Assembly: GCA_015060325.1 (NCBI GenBank)
Contig: SUYQ01000004.1
Location: 92,690-156,689, forward strand
Source of the DNA: Bacteroidales bacterium
GTDB lineage: Bacteria > Bacteroidota > Bacteroidia > Bacteroidales > UBA932
Direction of reading: 5' to 3'
DNA: 64,000 bases
Every line of letters starts with the position of its first letter. The first letter of the stretch is position 1. A program made the translations under genes and the position numbers. The notes beneath the pieces were generated by a model. It did no database searches. It was not told the origin of the DNA and saw only the letters and a program-made list of their open reading frames with translations. Positions 1 to 8,360 of this stretch are shown one piece after another.

Positions 1-294
1 ATTACCTCTCTTGCGGATATTTCCATCTATACAGATGATGAAGAAGTGAAACTTCAACAGGTGCTGCTGAATATGAAGGAGGTCCTCGGCGATGCAGATG
101 CTCCGTCTGCCAAGTCAAAGCCAGAGGAACTCAAGGCTCTTTTCGAGAAGGCTCTGCCTACGTATGACCGCGACCGTTTCTACGTGTCTCATATGAAGAA
201 AGTGGTCGAGTGGTACAATGCCCTCAAGAAATACGCTTCCCTTGACTTCGTGAATCCGGATGAAGAGGCAGAAGAAGCTCCTGAGCAGGAATAA
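1..294 (+). CDS. DUF5606 family protein, C-terminal part
   Basis: The reading frame is open from base 1, so the gene begins upstream of the window. The GTG at base 46 lies inside the frame and is not the start. The visible 97 residues contain an I-Y-T-D-D-E-E-V stretch and a later Y-D-R-D-R-F-Y and K-K-V-V-E-W-Y-N segment, which I recognise from the DUF5606 proteins conserved in Bacteroidota, and end in an acidic tail (EEAEEAPEQE). The molecular function is unknown. The stop codon is 3 nt before rimO, so the two are probably co-transcribed. Family assignment is from memory of conserved segments. Confidence 0.8.
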   Translation: MTSLADISIYTDDEEVKLQQVLLNMKEVLGDADAPSAKSKPEELKALFEKALPTYDRDRFYVSHMKKVVEWYNALKKYASLDFVNPDEEAEEAPEQE

Positions 295-297
295 TCG

Positions 298-1617
298 ATG
301 CAGAAGAGACTACAGACTATTACCTTGGGCTGCTCGAAGAACAAGGTTGATACCGAGCATATCCTTTCCCAGTTGGATGATCTTTATGAGATCGTGCCTG
401 AGGGGGAGGATATTCCCGTTGATGTACTCCTTATAAATACATGTGGATTCATTGGAGATGCCAAGGAGGAGTCTATACAGACCATATTGGAAAGTGTTGA
501 AAGGAAGGCGCGTGGAGAAGTGGGTAAGATAGTTGTATTTGGCTGTCTCTCACAGCGTTATAGCGCGGAAATGCCGGAGCTCATACCTGAAGTTGATGCC
601 TGGTTTGGAGCTAGGGATTTCGATCCTGTCATAAGAGAACTGGGGGCAGAACCGTCGGCTGACAAGCGATATGAGCGCTATCTTACGACTCCTTCGCATT
701 ATGCCTACCTCAAGATTTCTGAAGGATGTGACAGACGCTGCTCCTATTGTGCCATTCCATTCATAAGAGGGGCCCATAAGTCGGTACCGATGGAAGATCT
801 TGTTGCAGAGGCGGAAAGACTTGCATCCAATGGTGTGCGCGAACTGATCATCATTGCACAGGACACAACCTACTACGGTCTTGATCTTTACAGACGCAGG
901 GCATTGGCGGAACTTCTCCAGAAACTCTCTGAAGTCGAAGGCATAGAGTGGATAAGGATACATTATTCCTATCCTGCGGCTTTCCCTGAAGATGTCCTGG
1001 ACCAGATGGCGGACAATCCAAAGGTATGCCGCTATATGGACATACCGCTTCAGCATATTTCCGACAAGGTGCTCGACAACATGCATCGTCATGTTGACGG
1101 GGCATGGACACGTGAACTTATACGCAAGATGCGCGAAAGAGTGCCGGGAGTCGTGCTCCGTACGACAATGATCGTAGGTCATCCTGGAGAAGGAAAGCGT
1201 GATTTCAACGAACTGCTGGAGTTTGTGCGGGAGGCTCGTTTCGAACGTCTAGGTGCATTCAGATACTCTGAGGAAGAGGGTACCTATGGTGCCGAGAATT
1301 TCAAGGACAGCATATCTTCCAGAATCAAGCAGGAACGTCTTGATGAACTGATGACTCTCCAGAGTGAGATATCCCTGGAGTTCAACGAGTCCAGAGTCGG
1401 GTCCGAGATAGAAGTCATTGTTGATGATTTTGTTGATGGGGTATATGTCTGCCGCAGTGAATTTGAAAGTCCTGAGGTGGATGGCGAGATTCTTGTCAGG
1501 CATGAATCGTCGGTGATGGGTGATGTTGACCCGTATTCCCTGATCGGAGAGTTCATCAGGGTCCGCATCATCGGAGCTGACGAATATGACCTTATTGCAG
1601 AACCATTGGAGATCTGA
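298..1617 (+). CDS. rimO: Ribosomal protein S12 methylthiotransferase RimO
   Basis: RimO is a radical-SAM enzyme that adds a methylthio group to a conserved aspartate of ribosomal protein S12. The 439-residue protein has the usual three parts: an N-terminal UPF0004 domain with cysteines at about 12, 49 and 83 for one iron-sulfur cluster, a radical-SAM core with the CxxxCxxC motif at 144-151 (CDRRCSYC), and a C-terminal TRAM domain (about 370-439). The opening T-L-G-C-S-K-N-K-V-D separates RimO from its tRNA-modifying relative MiaB. It follows the DUF5606 gene by 3 nt and precedes a lipoprotein gene by 4 nt, suggesting one transcript. Confidence 0.96.
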   Translation: MQKRLQTITLGCSKNKVDTEHILSQLDDLYEIVPEGEDIPVDVLLINTCGFIGDAKEESIQTILESVERKARGEVGKIVVFGCLSQRYSAEMPELIPEVDAWFGARDFDPVIRELGAEPSADKRYERYLTTPSHYAYLKISEGCDRRCSYCAIPFIRGAHKSVPMEDLVAEAERLASNGVRELIIIAQDTTYYGLDLYRRRALAELLQKLSEVEGIEWIRIHYSYPAAFPEDVLDQMADNPKVCRYMDIPLQHISDKVLDNMHRHVDGAWTRELIRKMRERVPGVVLRTTMIVGHPGEGKRDFNELLEFVREARFERLGAFRYSEEEGTYGAENFKDSISSRIKQERLDELMTLQSEISLEFNESRVGSEIEVIVDDFVDGVYVCRSEFESPEVDGEILVRHESSVMGDVDPYSLIGEFIRVRIIGADEYDLIAEPLEI

Positions 1618-1621
1618 TGCC

Positions 1622-2440
1622 ATGAAGCGTATTTTGTTACTTTTATCTGTTGCTTTGACCATTGTCTCATGTGGACCCGGTAAGCACATCATGCATGTAG
1701 AAATGAGACAGCCTTCCAGGGCAGGAGTCGATCTAGTCGGAAAAAACGTGTCTGTCGTATTTGTAGAGAATGACGATGAAAGGGCAACTCAATTCAATAA
1801 CGGTATGGCAGATGGCTTTGCCTATACTCTTGAACAGGAATATGGTACTGGAGAGGGAAGTATAGGAGTATATAGTATGCGCAAGGAAAATGGGGTCGAT
1901 CATTCTTCGCGCGAAATGATGCTGGATCTTCTTGTAGATACAGATTCTGATATAGTCTTTTTGCTTGATGAAGTCCAGTTAGGAGCAATGGAAGCTGCAC
2001 CATCGTCAGTTGTTGTACCTTTCACAATGAAGATGTATTGCTTTGACGGAATGGACGAGTCTGAGCAGGTCAAGTCTTTCTCCGGCAGCAGCACTGCACG
2101 TACAGACGGATGGGATGCCGGTGTCTTATTGGCGGATTCATTCAAGTCCCAGTGGAAGACCGAGGCTTATTCCTTGGCTTATTTTGATAATGAAAAGTGG
2201 TATAAGGCATTGGACAAGGCTGAGGCATATGATTGGAAAGGGGCTATTGATCAGTGGTTCAAGCTGTTGGATACCAATGACCTGCTGCGACGTTCGTGTG
2301 CTGAATATAATATTGCTGTAGCCTGTTATATGTCAGGAGATTACGAACTGGCCGAACAATGGCTTGACAGAAGCGATGCTGACAACAAGCTTCCGAATAT
2401 GTCTGACTCTCTTAGAAAAAGAATAGCTTCACGCAAATGA
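1622..2440 (+). CDS. Putative lipoprotein with TPR-like tail (DUF6340-like)
   Basis: This 272-residue protein starts with a lipoprotein signal (MKRILLLLSVALTIVSC, cleavage before Cys17), so it should be lipid-anchored on the periplasmic side of a membrane. The ATG at 1622 was chosen because an in-frame ATG at 1586 lies inside rimO and would bury the signal peptide. The C-terminal third has a tetratricopeptide-like helical pattern (K-A-L-D-K-A-E-A-Y-D-W-K-G-A-I-D-Q-W). The overall plan resembles the DUF6340 lipoproteins of Bacteroidota; that name is from memory. Function unknown. It is the last gene before a strong hairpin terminator. Confidence 0.75.
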   Translation: MKRILLLLSVALTIVSCGPGKHIMHVEMRQPSRAGVDLVGKNVSVVFVENDDERATQFNNGMADGFAYTLEQEYGTGEGSIGVYSMRKENGVDHSSREMMLDLLVDTDSDIVFLLDEVQLGAMEAAPSSVVVPFTMKMYCFDGMDESEQVKSFSGSSTARTDGWDAGVLLADSFKSQWKTEAYSLAYFDNEKWYKALDKAEAYDWKGAIDQWFKLLDTNDLLRRSCAEYNIAVACYMSGDYELAEQWLDRSDADNKLPNMSDSLRKRIASRK

Positions 2441-2458
2441 CGTGAAGCTATTCTTTTT
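2416..2458. terminator. Bidirectional intrinsic terminator
   Basis: A perfect inverted repeat has 18-nt arms at 2416-2433 and 2441-2458 with a 7-nt loop. The arms carry A5 at the outer left and T5 at the outer right, so either strand would give a hairpin followed by U residues. The stop codon of the upstream lipoprotein gene lies in the loop and the stop codon of the convergent reductase gene lies in the right arm. Confidence 0.9.
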
Positions 2459-3299
2459 AGAATGTCTGTGCAATGATCCTGCTGGCATAGTCCAGGTCCG
2501 TGTAGTCTCGGGTACCTCCGTCATGGAGATTGAGTGTCTTCAATGTATTCATGTCCTCGTCAGACAGATTGAAGTCAAATATTTCGAAATTCTCCCTCAT
2601 GCGTTCAATTGAAGTTGACTTAGGTATTACAGGGATACCTTGCTGAACGAGGAAACGGAGTCCTACCTGAGATGCGGTCTTTCCGTATTTTGAGCCGATG
2701 GCAGTCAACAACTCATGGTTGAAGAAATTATCCTTGCCTTGTGCCATAGGTGCCCATGCCATGACTTTGGTATCAGTCTTGGCAAGGAGCTCACGTATCT
2801 GAAGCTGCTGGCTGAATACATTCGTCTCAAGCTGGTCTACAGCAGGTGCAACATTGACATGGCATGCCAGGTCATGGAAACGGTCCGGACGGAAGTTGCT
2901 CAGTCCGATGGCCCGGGTCTTTCCTTCTGCAAGAAGTTTCTCGAGGGTCCTGTATGTGCCGTAGTAGTCGCCGAAAGGCTGGTGGACAAGCAACAGGTCG
3001 ACATAGTCTGTCTGCAGTTTTCTGAGACTTTCCTCGAAGGAGGATCTTGCACGTTCTTCTCCTGCGTTGGTGATCCATATCTTGGTGACAATGAAGAATT
3101 CCTCGCGCGGAATGCCGCTATCTGCAACAGCTTTTCCTACACATTCTTCATTGGCATAGAATTGGGCGGTATCTATGAGCCTGTATCCGACTGAAATGGC
3201 GTCTCTCACGCAGCGTTCGCATTCTGCAGGGCTGACTTTGAATACTCCATATCCTATAAGCGGCATTTCAATACCGTTATTCAACTTTATTGTGTCCAT
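2457..3299 (-). CDS. Aldo/keto reductase
   Basis: The 280-residue protein is an NADPH-dependent aldo/keto reductase of the AKR5-like bacterial type (2,5-diketo-D-gluconate reductase relatives), a single TIM barrel in the cytoplasm. The catalytic tetrad is visible as Asp43, Tyr48, Lys73 and His106. The C-terminal cofactor region I-P-V-I-P-K-S-T is present. I chose the ATG at 3299 because the product then begins M-D-T-I-K-L-N-N-G as in the family, and because an upstream ATG at 3329 lies inside a -7 promoter box. The physiological substrate cannot be told from sequence. Confidence 0.9.
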   Translation of the reverse strand: MDTIKLNNGIEMPLIGYGVFKVSPAECERCVRDAISVGYRLIDTAQFYANEECVGKAVADSGIPREEFFIVTKIWITNAGEERARSSFEESLRKLQTDYVDLLLVHQPFGDYYGTYRTLEKLLAEGKTRAIGLSNFRPDRFHDLACHVNVAPAVDQLETNVFSQQLQIRELLAKTDTKVMAWAPMAQGKDNFFNHELLTAIGSKYGKTASQVGLRFLVQQGIPVIPKSTSIERMRENFEIFDFNLSDEDMNTLKTLNLHDGGTRDYTDLDYASRIIAQTF

Positions 3300-3326
3300 A
3301 TGTACTATATTTTCCGTTTCATGCTG

Positions 3327-3334
3327 CAAAAATA
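3327..3334 (-). promoter_or_regulatory. Bacteroidota -7 box for the aldo/keto reductase gene
   Basis: On the minus strand the octamer is TATTTTTG, matching the TAnnTTTG consensus, 28 nt before the chosen start codon. I see no clear -33 TTTG at the usual distance, so this is a one-box prediction. Confidence 0.4.
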
Positions 3335-3400
3335 ATGATTTAATTTGTATATTCGCTGAATGTAATCAGGCCAATGTGCCGTTTTGACCCGAAACATTCT

Positions 3401-5071
3401 ATGGTAAACATCTTTTGCGTCAACACCCAGACAAGCAAGACCTTTCCTGAAGGTACGACATTGCTTGACATGCTTCCGCATCTTCTGCCGGAATCATCTT
3501 CTGATCAACCTATAATCGCTGCCAAAGTGAACAATGTATGCCAGGGACTCAAGTACCGTGCGTTCAACAGCCGTCAGGTCGAGTTCATCGATTATACTTC
3601 ATATGCGGGAAGAAGCGTATATTGCAGTTCGTTATGCTTCCTGCTGTGCAAAGCCGCGCTGGATGTGTTCCCCGGTTGCAAGATTGTGCTCAGACGTCCG
3701 ATCTCCAAGGGCTATTTCTGTGCTATAGAAAAGAATGACGGAACAGTTCTGGTACAGGAGGATGTGGAAAGGATAGATGCACGGATGAAGGTTCTGGCTG
3801 AAATGGATATGCCGTTCCGCCGTCATGAGGTCCGTACAGAGGAGGCGATCGAAATGTTTGCAGGAATGGGATACCATGACAAGGTACGCCTTCTGGAGAC
3901 AGCAGGAGATGTGTATGTCAATTATTATACTTTGGACGGCACTCCTGATTATTACTATGAGGCATTGCTTCCTAGTACAGGCTATCTCAAGTTGTGGGGA
4001 CTGTCACTCTATCGTGACGGACTCCTGCTTCGCGTACCTGACAGGCATGATCCTTCCAAGCTGGCTCCGTTTACCGAGCAGCCTAAGACTTTCGATGTCT
4101 TCAGGGAGAATCTCAGGTGGAACAATATCATGAGGCTCGATAACGTAGGAGATGTCAACATGGCCTGCCAGAGAGGGGAGGCCGGGGACCTCATCAAGAT
4201 AGCGGAGGCACTTCAGGAGAAGAAGATCGTGCAGATTGCCGAGGAGATCGAGAGACGCGTGGCTCTGGAGGACCCTGTGAAGATAGTACTCATCACCGGA
4301 CCGTCAAGCAGCGGCAAGTCGACTTTCTGCAAGCGTCTGAGCATACAGCTGAAGGCGTGCGGTCTGCATCCTATATCATTCTCTACCGATGACTATTTCG
4401 TAAACAGGCTTGATACTCCGCTCCTTCCGGACGGCTCGTTTGACTTTGACAATTTCGACACTGTCGATCATGACTATCTTCAGAGCGATGTGCTGAAACT
4501 GCTGGCGGGGGAGGCTGTGGAAGTTCCTGAGTATAACTTCGTTACGGGACTTCGTGAGTTCAACGGCAAGAAACTTAAGCTGGAGCCTGGAATGGTGCTG
4601 CTCATTGAGGGTATCCATGCCTTGAACCCTCGTCTGACAGACAAGGTGCCGGAATCCTCAAAATACAGGATTTTCATCAATACCGTTACAAGCATCTCGC
4701 TTGATGACCACAACTGTATCCCGACAAGTGACAACCGTCTTATCCGTCGTATCGTGCGTGACTTCAACAAGGGTGCATTTTCTGCCCGGGATTCCATCAT
4801 GAACTGGCCTAATGTCCGCCGCAGCGAGGTGCAGTGGATCTATCCATATCAGGAATGTGCGGATGTGCTGTTCAATTCGACCTACATCGTGGAGTTCCCG
4901 GTGATCAGGGCGCATGCGGAGAGGATTCTCATGACAGTACCTAAGAACTGTCCGGAATACGCTGAGGTCCATCGTCTTATGAAGTTCCTGAGCTATTTCA
5001 CTCCTGTATCCGACAAGGATGTTCCTGCAACGTCGCTCCTTCGTAGCTTCATCGGAGGCAGCAGTCTGTAA
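3401..5071 (+). CDS. TGS-domain nucleoside (uridine-type) kinase
   Basis: A 556-residue protein of a type common in Bacteroidota and Firmicutes: an N-terminal TGS and threonyl-tRNA-synthetase-like editing region (about 1-250) fused to a phosphoribulokinase/uridine kinase domain (about 290-556). The P-loop is at 300-307 (GPSSSGKS), followed by T-D-D-Y-F and the D-F-D-N-F-D-T-V-D-H segment typical of uridine kinases. It likely phosphorylates a nucleoside, uridine being the usual guess. The ATG at 3401 gives the expected start M-V-N-I-F-C-V; an in-frame ATG at 3374 would add nine unrelated residues. Confidence 0.88.
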   Translation: MVNIFCVNTQTSKTFPEGTTLLDMLPHLLPESSSDQPIIAAKVNNVCQGLKYRAFNSRQVEFIDYTSYAGRSVYCSSLCFLLCKAALDVFPGCKIVLRRPISKGYFCAIEKNDGTVLVQEDVERIDARMKVLAEMDMPFRRHEVRTEEAIEMFAGMGYHDKVRLLETAGDVYVNYYTLDGTPDYYYEALLPSTGYLKLWGLSLYRDGLLLRVPDRHDPSKLAPFTEQPKTFDVFRENLRWNNIMRLDNVGDVNMACQRGEAGDLIKIAEALQEKKIVQIAEEIERRVALEDPVKIVLITGPSSSGKSTFCKRLSIQLKACGLHPISFSTDDYFVNRLDTPLLPDGSFDFDNFDTVDHDYLQSDVLKLLAGEAVEVPEYNFVTGLREFNGKKLKLEPGMVLLIEGIHALNPRLTDKVPESSKYRIFINTVTSISLDDHNCIPTSDNRLIRRIVRDFNKGAFSARDSIMNWPNVRRSEVQWIYPYQECADVLFNSTYIVEFPVIRAHAERILMTVPKNCPEYAEVHRLMKFLSYFTPVSDKDVPATSLLRSFIGGSSL

Positions 5072-5080
5072 CATCTGGTG

Positions 5081-5128
5081 ATATAATGCAAGACGGATGA
5101 CCTTCTGGCCATCCGTCTTGCATTATAT
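5081..5128. terminator. Hairpin terminator between convergent genes
   Basis: Perfect 19-nt arms at 5081-5099 and 5110-5128 enclose a 10-nt loop. The hairpin sits between the nucleoside kinase stop and the stop of the convergent small lipoprotein gene and probably ends both transcripts, although no long U run follows on either strand. Confidence 0.75.
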
Positions 5129-5138
5129 GTGGGATGAT

Positions 5139-5423
5139 TTAGAAACCTCCTTCAAGCTCCATGAGCTTATCCATATTATCCATAGTCCATTCCTGTATGG
5201 CAGCTTCTGCTTTCTTCTGATCAGCTTCAGAGAGACTTTCTCCCCATGCTTCCATTTCTTCAGCCAATTTTTCTCCCTTTGCTTCATTTCCTGATACAGC
5301 AGCATTGTAAAGCTGTTCCATGTATGAAACCGCTTTCTGTTCAACTGTCTGTTTCTTTTCTGAGTTTCCGCCGCAAGCCACGAGGAGGCCGAGTGCAGCG
5401 AAGATAATCATAATCTTTTTCAT
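5139..5423 (-). CDS. Small putative lipoprotein
   Basis: A 94-residue protein with a lipoprotein signal (MKKIMIIFAALGLLVAC, cleavage before Cys17, then GGNSEKK). The mature part, about 78 residues, is rich in Glu, Ala, Met and Lys and is predicted helical (E-K-L-A-E-E-M-E-A-W-G-E-S-L-S-E-A-D). I do not recognise a family. It stands alone between a terminator and a divergent membrane protein gene. A possible -7 box (TAACTTCG on the minus strand) lies about 30 nt upstream. Confidence 0.7.
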   Translation of the reverse strand: MKKIMIIFAALGLLVACGGNSEKKQTVEQKAVSYMEQLYNAAVSGNEAKGEKLAEEMEAWGESLSEADQKKAEAAIQEWTMDNMDKLMELEGGF

Positions 5424-5506
5424 GTCTGTTGGGTTTAATCTGTTAATTGTTGAGCGAAGTTAATAATATTTTTGGAAATGCCTGCATAATATCAAAAAAG
5501 TTTACT

Positions 5507-5514
5507 ACATTTGC
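5507..5514 (+). promoter_or_regulatory. -7 box TACATTTG upstream of the 5565 membrane protein gene
   Basis: TACATTTG matches TAnnTTTG and lies 51 nt before the ATG. A -33 element at proper spacing is not evident. Confidence 0.4.
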
Positions 5515-5564
5515 TTTTGTTGTACTAACCGCTTGACATTTATTAACCTTTAAATATTAACATT

Positions 5565-6062
5565 ATGGATTTCAAAACACTTCTTCCCGATTTCAATGCA
5601 ATCGGAAAAACTGAATGGGGTAGAATTTCAATGGACACTAAAAACCCTATGAACCTTATAATGGCACTTGGTGCTGTACTTATGGTAGTATTTGTATTCC
5701 TCTCATGGAGCACACTTGTTGTAGAAGATGAGAGCTACACTAAGGCGGGTATTTCTACTTGGTATGGAGTTTTTGCTCTTATTATGGGACTTGTAGCTCT
5801 TGTAGGAGTATTGTACAATCATACATCATTGGCATTCAGTGCTGCTGTACTCGGACTTGTTTTCGGTCTCATGGGCGTACTTATCGTGCCTGAAATGGTT
5901 ATTGAAGGTGAGGTCAATTCTCCAGATGAAATTAAGGATGGAATGAAAGATTTGAAGAAGATGGGCTATGATTGTGAGTTGAAACATCTTGGCGCAATTC
6001 TCTATATGGTTGCTTCTGGTGTAACTGCACTTGTAGCATACCTTAAGATCGCAAAGAAGTAG
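5565..6062 (+). CDS. Membrane protein, paralogue of the protein at 7505
   Basis: This 165-residue protein has four predicted membrane segments: about 28-48, 66-86, 92-112 and 143-162. It shares its layout with the protein at 7505-8302: a soluble N-terminus, a T-W-Y-G motif starting the second segment, an L-Y-x-H-x-S-L-x-F-x-A motif starting the third, and H-L-G-A-I-L-Y versus H-R-L-G-A-I-L-Y at the fourth. The two are therefore likely paralogues. Function is not known and I can assign no domain. It has its own terminator, so it is probably transcribed separately from the downstream operon. Confidence 0.8.
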   Translation: MDFKTLLPDFNAIGKTEWGRISMDTKNPMNLIMALGAVLMVVFVFLSWSTLVVEDESYTKAGISTWYGVFALIMGLVALVGVLYNHTSLAFSAAVLGLVFGLMGVLIVPEMVIEGEVNSPDEIKDGMKDLKKMGYDCELKHLGAILYMVASGVTALVAYLKIAKK

Positions 6063-6081
6063 TACAACCTATTTTCATATG

Positions 6082-6110
6082 AAGACCGGCAGTTTTGTCG
6101 GTCTTTTTTT
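6082..6110 (+). terminator. Intrinsic terminator
   Basis: AAGACCG at 6082-6088 pairs with CGGTCTT at 6099-6105 and is followed directly by a T run to 6111. It ends the 5565-6062 gene. Confidence 0.85.
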
Positions 6111-6140
6111 TGTTTCTGTCTATCAAAAATTATAAATTTG
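6109..6140 (+). promoter_or_regulatory. Bacteroidota promoter for the SGNH hydrolase operon
   Basis: TTTG at 6109-6112 and TAAATTTG at 6133-6140 are separated by 20 nt, the spacing expected for the Bacteroidota -33/-7 promoter. The ATG follows at 6165. The -33 element overlaps the T run of the preceding terminator. Confidence 0.65.
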
Positions 6141-6164
6141 TAAGGATTATAATATATCTATCAT

Positions 6165-6815
6165 ATGCGCAAGTTCATTCTTTCTCTATTTTTTACGCTG
6201 AGCAGCATTTGCTTGGTATCAGCTCAGGACTGGGCTAAATTCGGCAGATATGAAAAAAGCAATTCCGAGGTCACTCAGAAACCGAAAGCTGTTTTCATGG
6301 GTGATTCGATCACAGATGGATGGGCAACCAAGGATCCTGACTTTTTTTCTGACAACAATTTCATCGGCAGAGGCATTTCAGGCCAGACGACTTCGCATAT
6401 GCTTGTCAGATTCCAGAGAGATGTTGTGGATCTCGCTCCGAAATACGTTCTGATACTTGCCGGGACAAATGATATTGCAAAGAACAATGGTGACATTACT
6501 CTTGCAAACGTTCTTGGCAATATAAAGTCGATGTGTGAGATTGCCAAGGCCAACAAGATCAAGCCTGTGATCTGTTCTGTGCTTCCTGCTGACAGGTTCG
6601 GCTGGCGCCCTGGAGTAAAACCGGCAGAAGAAATCGTCAAACTCAATAAGATGTTGAAGGAATATGCTGACAGTCAGAAGATAATGTATATAGACTATTA
6701 TTCGGTTCTTGCTGACGAAAACGGCGGCCTTCCTGCCAAGCATGCATCTGACGGAGTACATCCGAATCTCAGCTGCTATAAGATCATGGAGCAGATAGTT
6801 CTTGATACACTTTAA
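6165..6815 (+). CDS. Secreted SGNH/GDSL-family hydrolase
   Basis: A 216-residue esterase or acetylhydrolase of the SGNH fold with a signal peptide (cleavage after about residue 20, V-S-A-Q). All four family blocks are present: G-D-S-I-T (nucleophile Ser), G-x-S-G (oxyanion Gly), G-T-N-D (Asn) and D-G-V-H-P-N (Asp and His). Relatives in Bacteroidota remove acyl groups from glycans or lipids, but the substrate cannot be fixed here. It heads an operon with a PAP2 phosphatase 18 nt downstream. Confidence 0.9.
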   Translation: MRKFILSLFFTLSSICLVSAQDWAKFGRYEKSNSEVTQKPKAVFMGDSITDGWATKDPDFFSDNNFIGRGISGQTTSHMLVRFQRDVVDLAPKYVLILAGTNDIAKNNGDITLANVLGNIKSMCEIAKANKIKPVICSVLPADRFGWRPGVKPAEEIVKLNKMLKEYADSQKIMYIDYYSVLADENGGLPAKHASDGVHPNLSCYKIMEQIVLDTL

Positions 6816-6833
6816 TTCTCTCGTTTCAGCTGA

Positions 6834-7499
6834 ATGATGAAAAGAAGATTACTGGAGTTCTGCAGAGACCACCGCTGGATGCTTTTGAGCTTTCTGGTTG
6901 TATGGCTATGCCTTTTTGTATTTGACTGCATCTATCCGAAGCTCCAGACTCATCTGATGCTGAACAGCTGTCATTCTCCTCTGCTTGACACTGTCTTTAA
7001 ATATGTTACAGTACTTGGGGAGGCCTTTCCAGTTTATGTCGGTGTCGCTTTCCTGCTCTGGAATGTAAATTCCATATGGAATAGGCGTAACGGACTTTTT
7101 ATACTTCTTTCTCAGGGACTTACTTGCATAATCACTCAGGCACTCAAGTTTCTGTTTGCCCATCCGAGGCCAGCTACTTATTTTGATCAGATGGGGGCAG
7201 AACTTCCACCTACAGTTCCTGGCGAAGGGCTCCGCAGAGCGATGAATTCATTTCCTTCGGGCCACACATCGGCAGCATTTGCCCTATTTGTCTGCATTGC
7301 ATTGATCACACCGCGAAAGTGGGCGCCTTTATGGGTGGCAGCCGCATGGGCTGTCGCATATTCCCGCATCTATCTTTCACAGCATTTTCTGGAAGATATA
7401 TTGCTTGGATCGATGATTGGTGTCATTTCCACTTGCATAGTATATCTATGCATGAATGATCATTTCAATAGAACATATTCTCCAACAATTAAACTATAA
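6834..7499 (+). CDS. PAP2-family membrane phosphatase
   Basis: A 221-residue integral membrane phosphatase of the type-2 phosphatidic acid phosphatase superfamily. The three signature blocks are present in order: K-x6-R-P (K-F-L-F-A-H-P-R-P), P-S-G-H, and S-R-x5-H-x3-D (SRIYLSQHFLED). About six membrane segments are predicted. Such enzymes dephosphorylate lipid phosphates, including undecaprenyl pyrophosphate or phosphatidylglycerophosphate; the exact substrate is unknown. The start may be the second ATG at 6837. It lies between the SGNH hydrolase and a membrane protein gene 5 nt downstream. Confidence 0.92.
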   Translation: MMKRRLLEFCRDHRWMLLSFLVVWLCLFVFDCIYPKLQTHLMLNSCHSPLLDTVFKYVTVLGEAFPVYVGVAFLLWNVNSIWNRRNGLFILLSQGLTCIITQALKFLFAHPRPATYFDQMGAELPPTVPGEGLRRAMNSFPSGHTSAAFALFVCIALITPRKWAPLWVAAAWAVAYSRIYLSQHFLEDILLGSMIGVISTCIVYLCMNDHFNRTYSPTIKL

Positions 7500-7504
7500 C
7501 GATT

Positions 7505-8302
7505 ATGAGTAGTAAATTTTTACCAGATTCTGAAGCACTGAAGAAGACAGACTTCAGAAACCCATCTTTTGACAAAAGCAACAAGAAATCAGTTCTGTTG
7601 CTCCTTTTAAGTGTAGCAATGTTAGTTGTGGTGTTCATTCCATGGTTCTGCGTCGGCGTGGAGGTTGAGGATGTGGCGTCTGTCAAATTGAGAGCATTCG
7701 GATTTCAGACGTGGTACGGAATAGTTGGCGGAGTACTGGCTCTGATTGCACTGGCTGGAGCGCTTTACAGACATCTCTCGCTTTCATTCTGTGCTTCACT
7801 TGCGGCAGTGCTTGTCGGAATCTATGCCTTGAATACTTATCCTGCTGCCAGACTGGTTTATGATATTGACGGAGATATCAAGAAAGACCTTAAGAGTAAG
7901 GTCACTGACAACGATAGAAGATCACGTGATTATTATGATGATTATTATGATGATTATTATGAGAGTGAGGTAAGTTCTGGTGAAAAAGCTATGGCAAAGC
8001 TTCTTCTGGCATTGGAAGATGGACCGAAATTCAAGGTGCCGGCAGTTGTGGTACAGGGTGTTGCGATGTTGGTCGAAACAATTGACCAGGATGCAGTATA
8101 TGAACTGATTGAGGATAATGGGGGAAAAGAAGTTCTGGATAATATTGATATAATCAATCATCGTCTAGGCGCCATACTTTACCTGATCTTTGCGGCTCTC
8201 GCTGCAGTAATTGCATATCTGTTGATTACGAGACCCAACAAGGAAGTGACCATGGAACATCCTGTTCCAACAGCTGATGATGTAACAACTCTGAACGCAT
8301 AG
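7505..8302 (+). CDS. Membrane protein, larger paralogue of the 5565 protein
   Basis: A 265-residue protein with four predicted membrane segments (about 29-48, 62-82, 88-105 and 220-240). It shares motifs and topology with the 165-residue protein at 5565-6062 but carries an extra loop of about 80 residues between segments three and four. That loop begins with a Tyr/Asp tandem repeat (D-Y-Y-D three times). The protein is the last gene of the SGNH-PAP2 operon. No function can be assigned. Confidence 0.8.
   Translation: MSSKFLPDSEALKKTDFRNPSFDKSNKKSVLLLLLSVAMLVVVFIPWFCVGVEVEDVASVKLRAFGFQTWYGIVGGVLALIALAGALYRHLSLSFCASLAAVLVGIYALNTYPAARLVYDIDGDIKKDLKSKVTDNDRRSRDYYDDYYDDYYESEVSSGEKAMAKLLLALEDGPKFKVPAVVVQGVAMLVETIDQDAVYELIEDNGGKEVLDNIDIINHRLGAILYLIFAALAAVIAYLLITRPNKEVTMEHPVPTADDVTTLNA
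7928..7963 (+). repeat. 12-bp in-frame tandem repeat (three units)
   Basis: The unit GATTATTATGAT occurs three times, the last ending in GAG, encoding D-Y-Y-D, D-Y-Y-D, D-Y-Y-E in the loop of the membrane protein. The unit length is a multiple of three, so copy-number change would keep the frame. Confidence 0.85.
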
Positions 8303-8323
8303 GCAGATGCCGTTATAATAAAT

Positions 8324-8354
8324 AAGGGTTGGTCTTGAAACAAGGCCAACCCTT
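8324..8354. terminator. Terminator between the membrane protein operon and rnpB
   Basis: AAGGGTTGG at 8324-8332 pairs with CCAACCCTT at 8346-8354, followed by T residues on the plus strand. It lies just beyond the 3' end of rnpB on the other strand and probably serves both. Confidence 0.8.
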
Positions 8355-8360
8355 TTAGCA

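Noticed and set aside
550..1182. A 210-residue minus-strand open frame inside rimO
   Set aside because: It is the antisense of a clearly conserved gene, its product shows no recognisable motif, and it lacks an upstream promoter.
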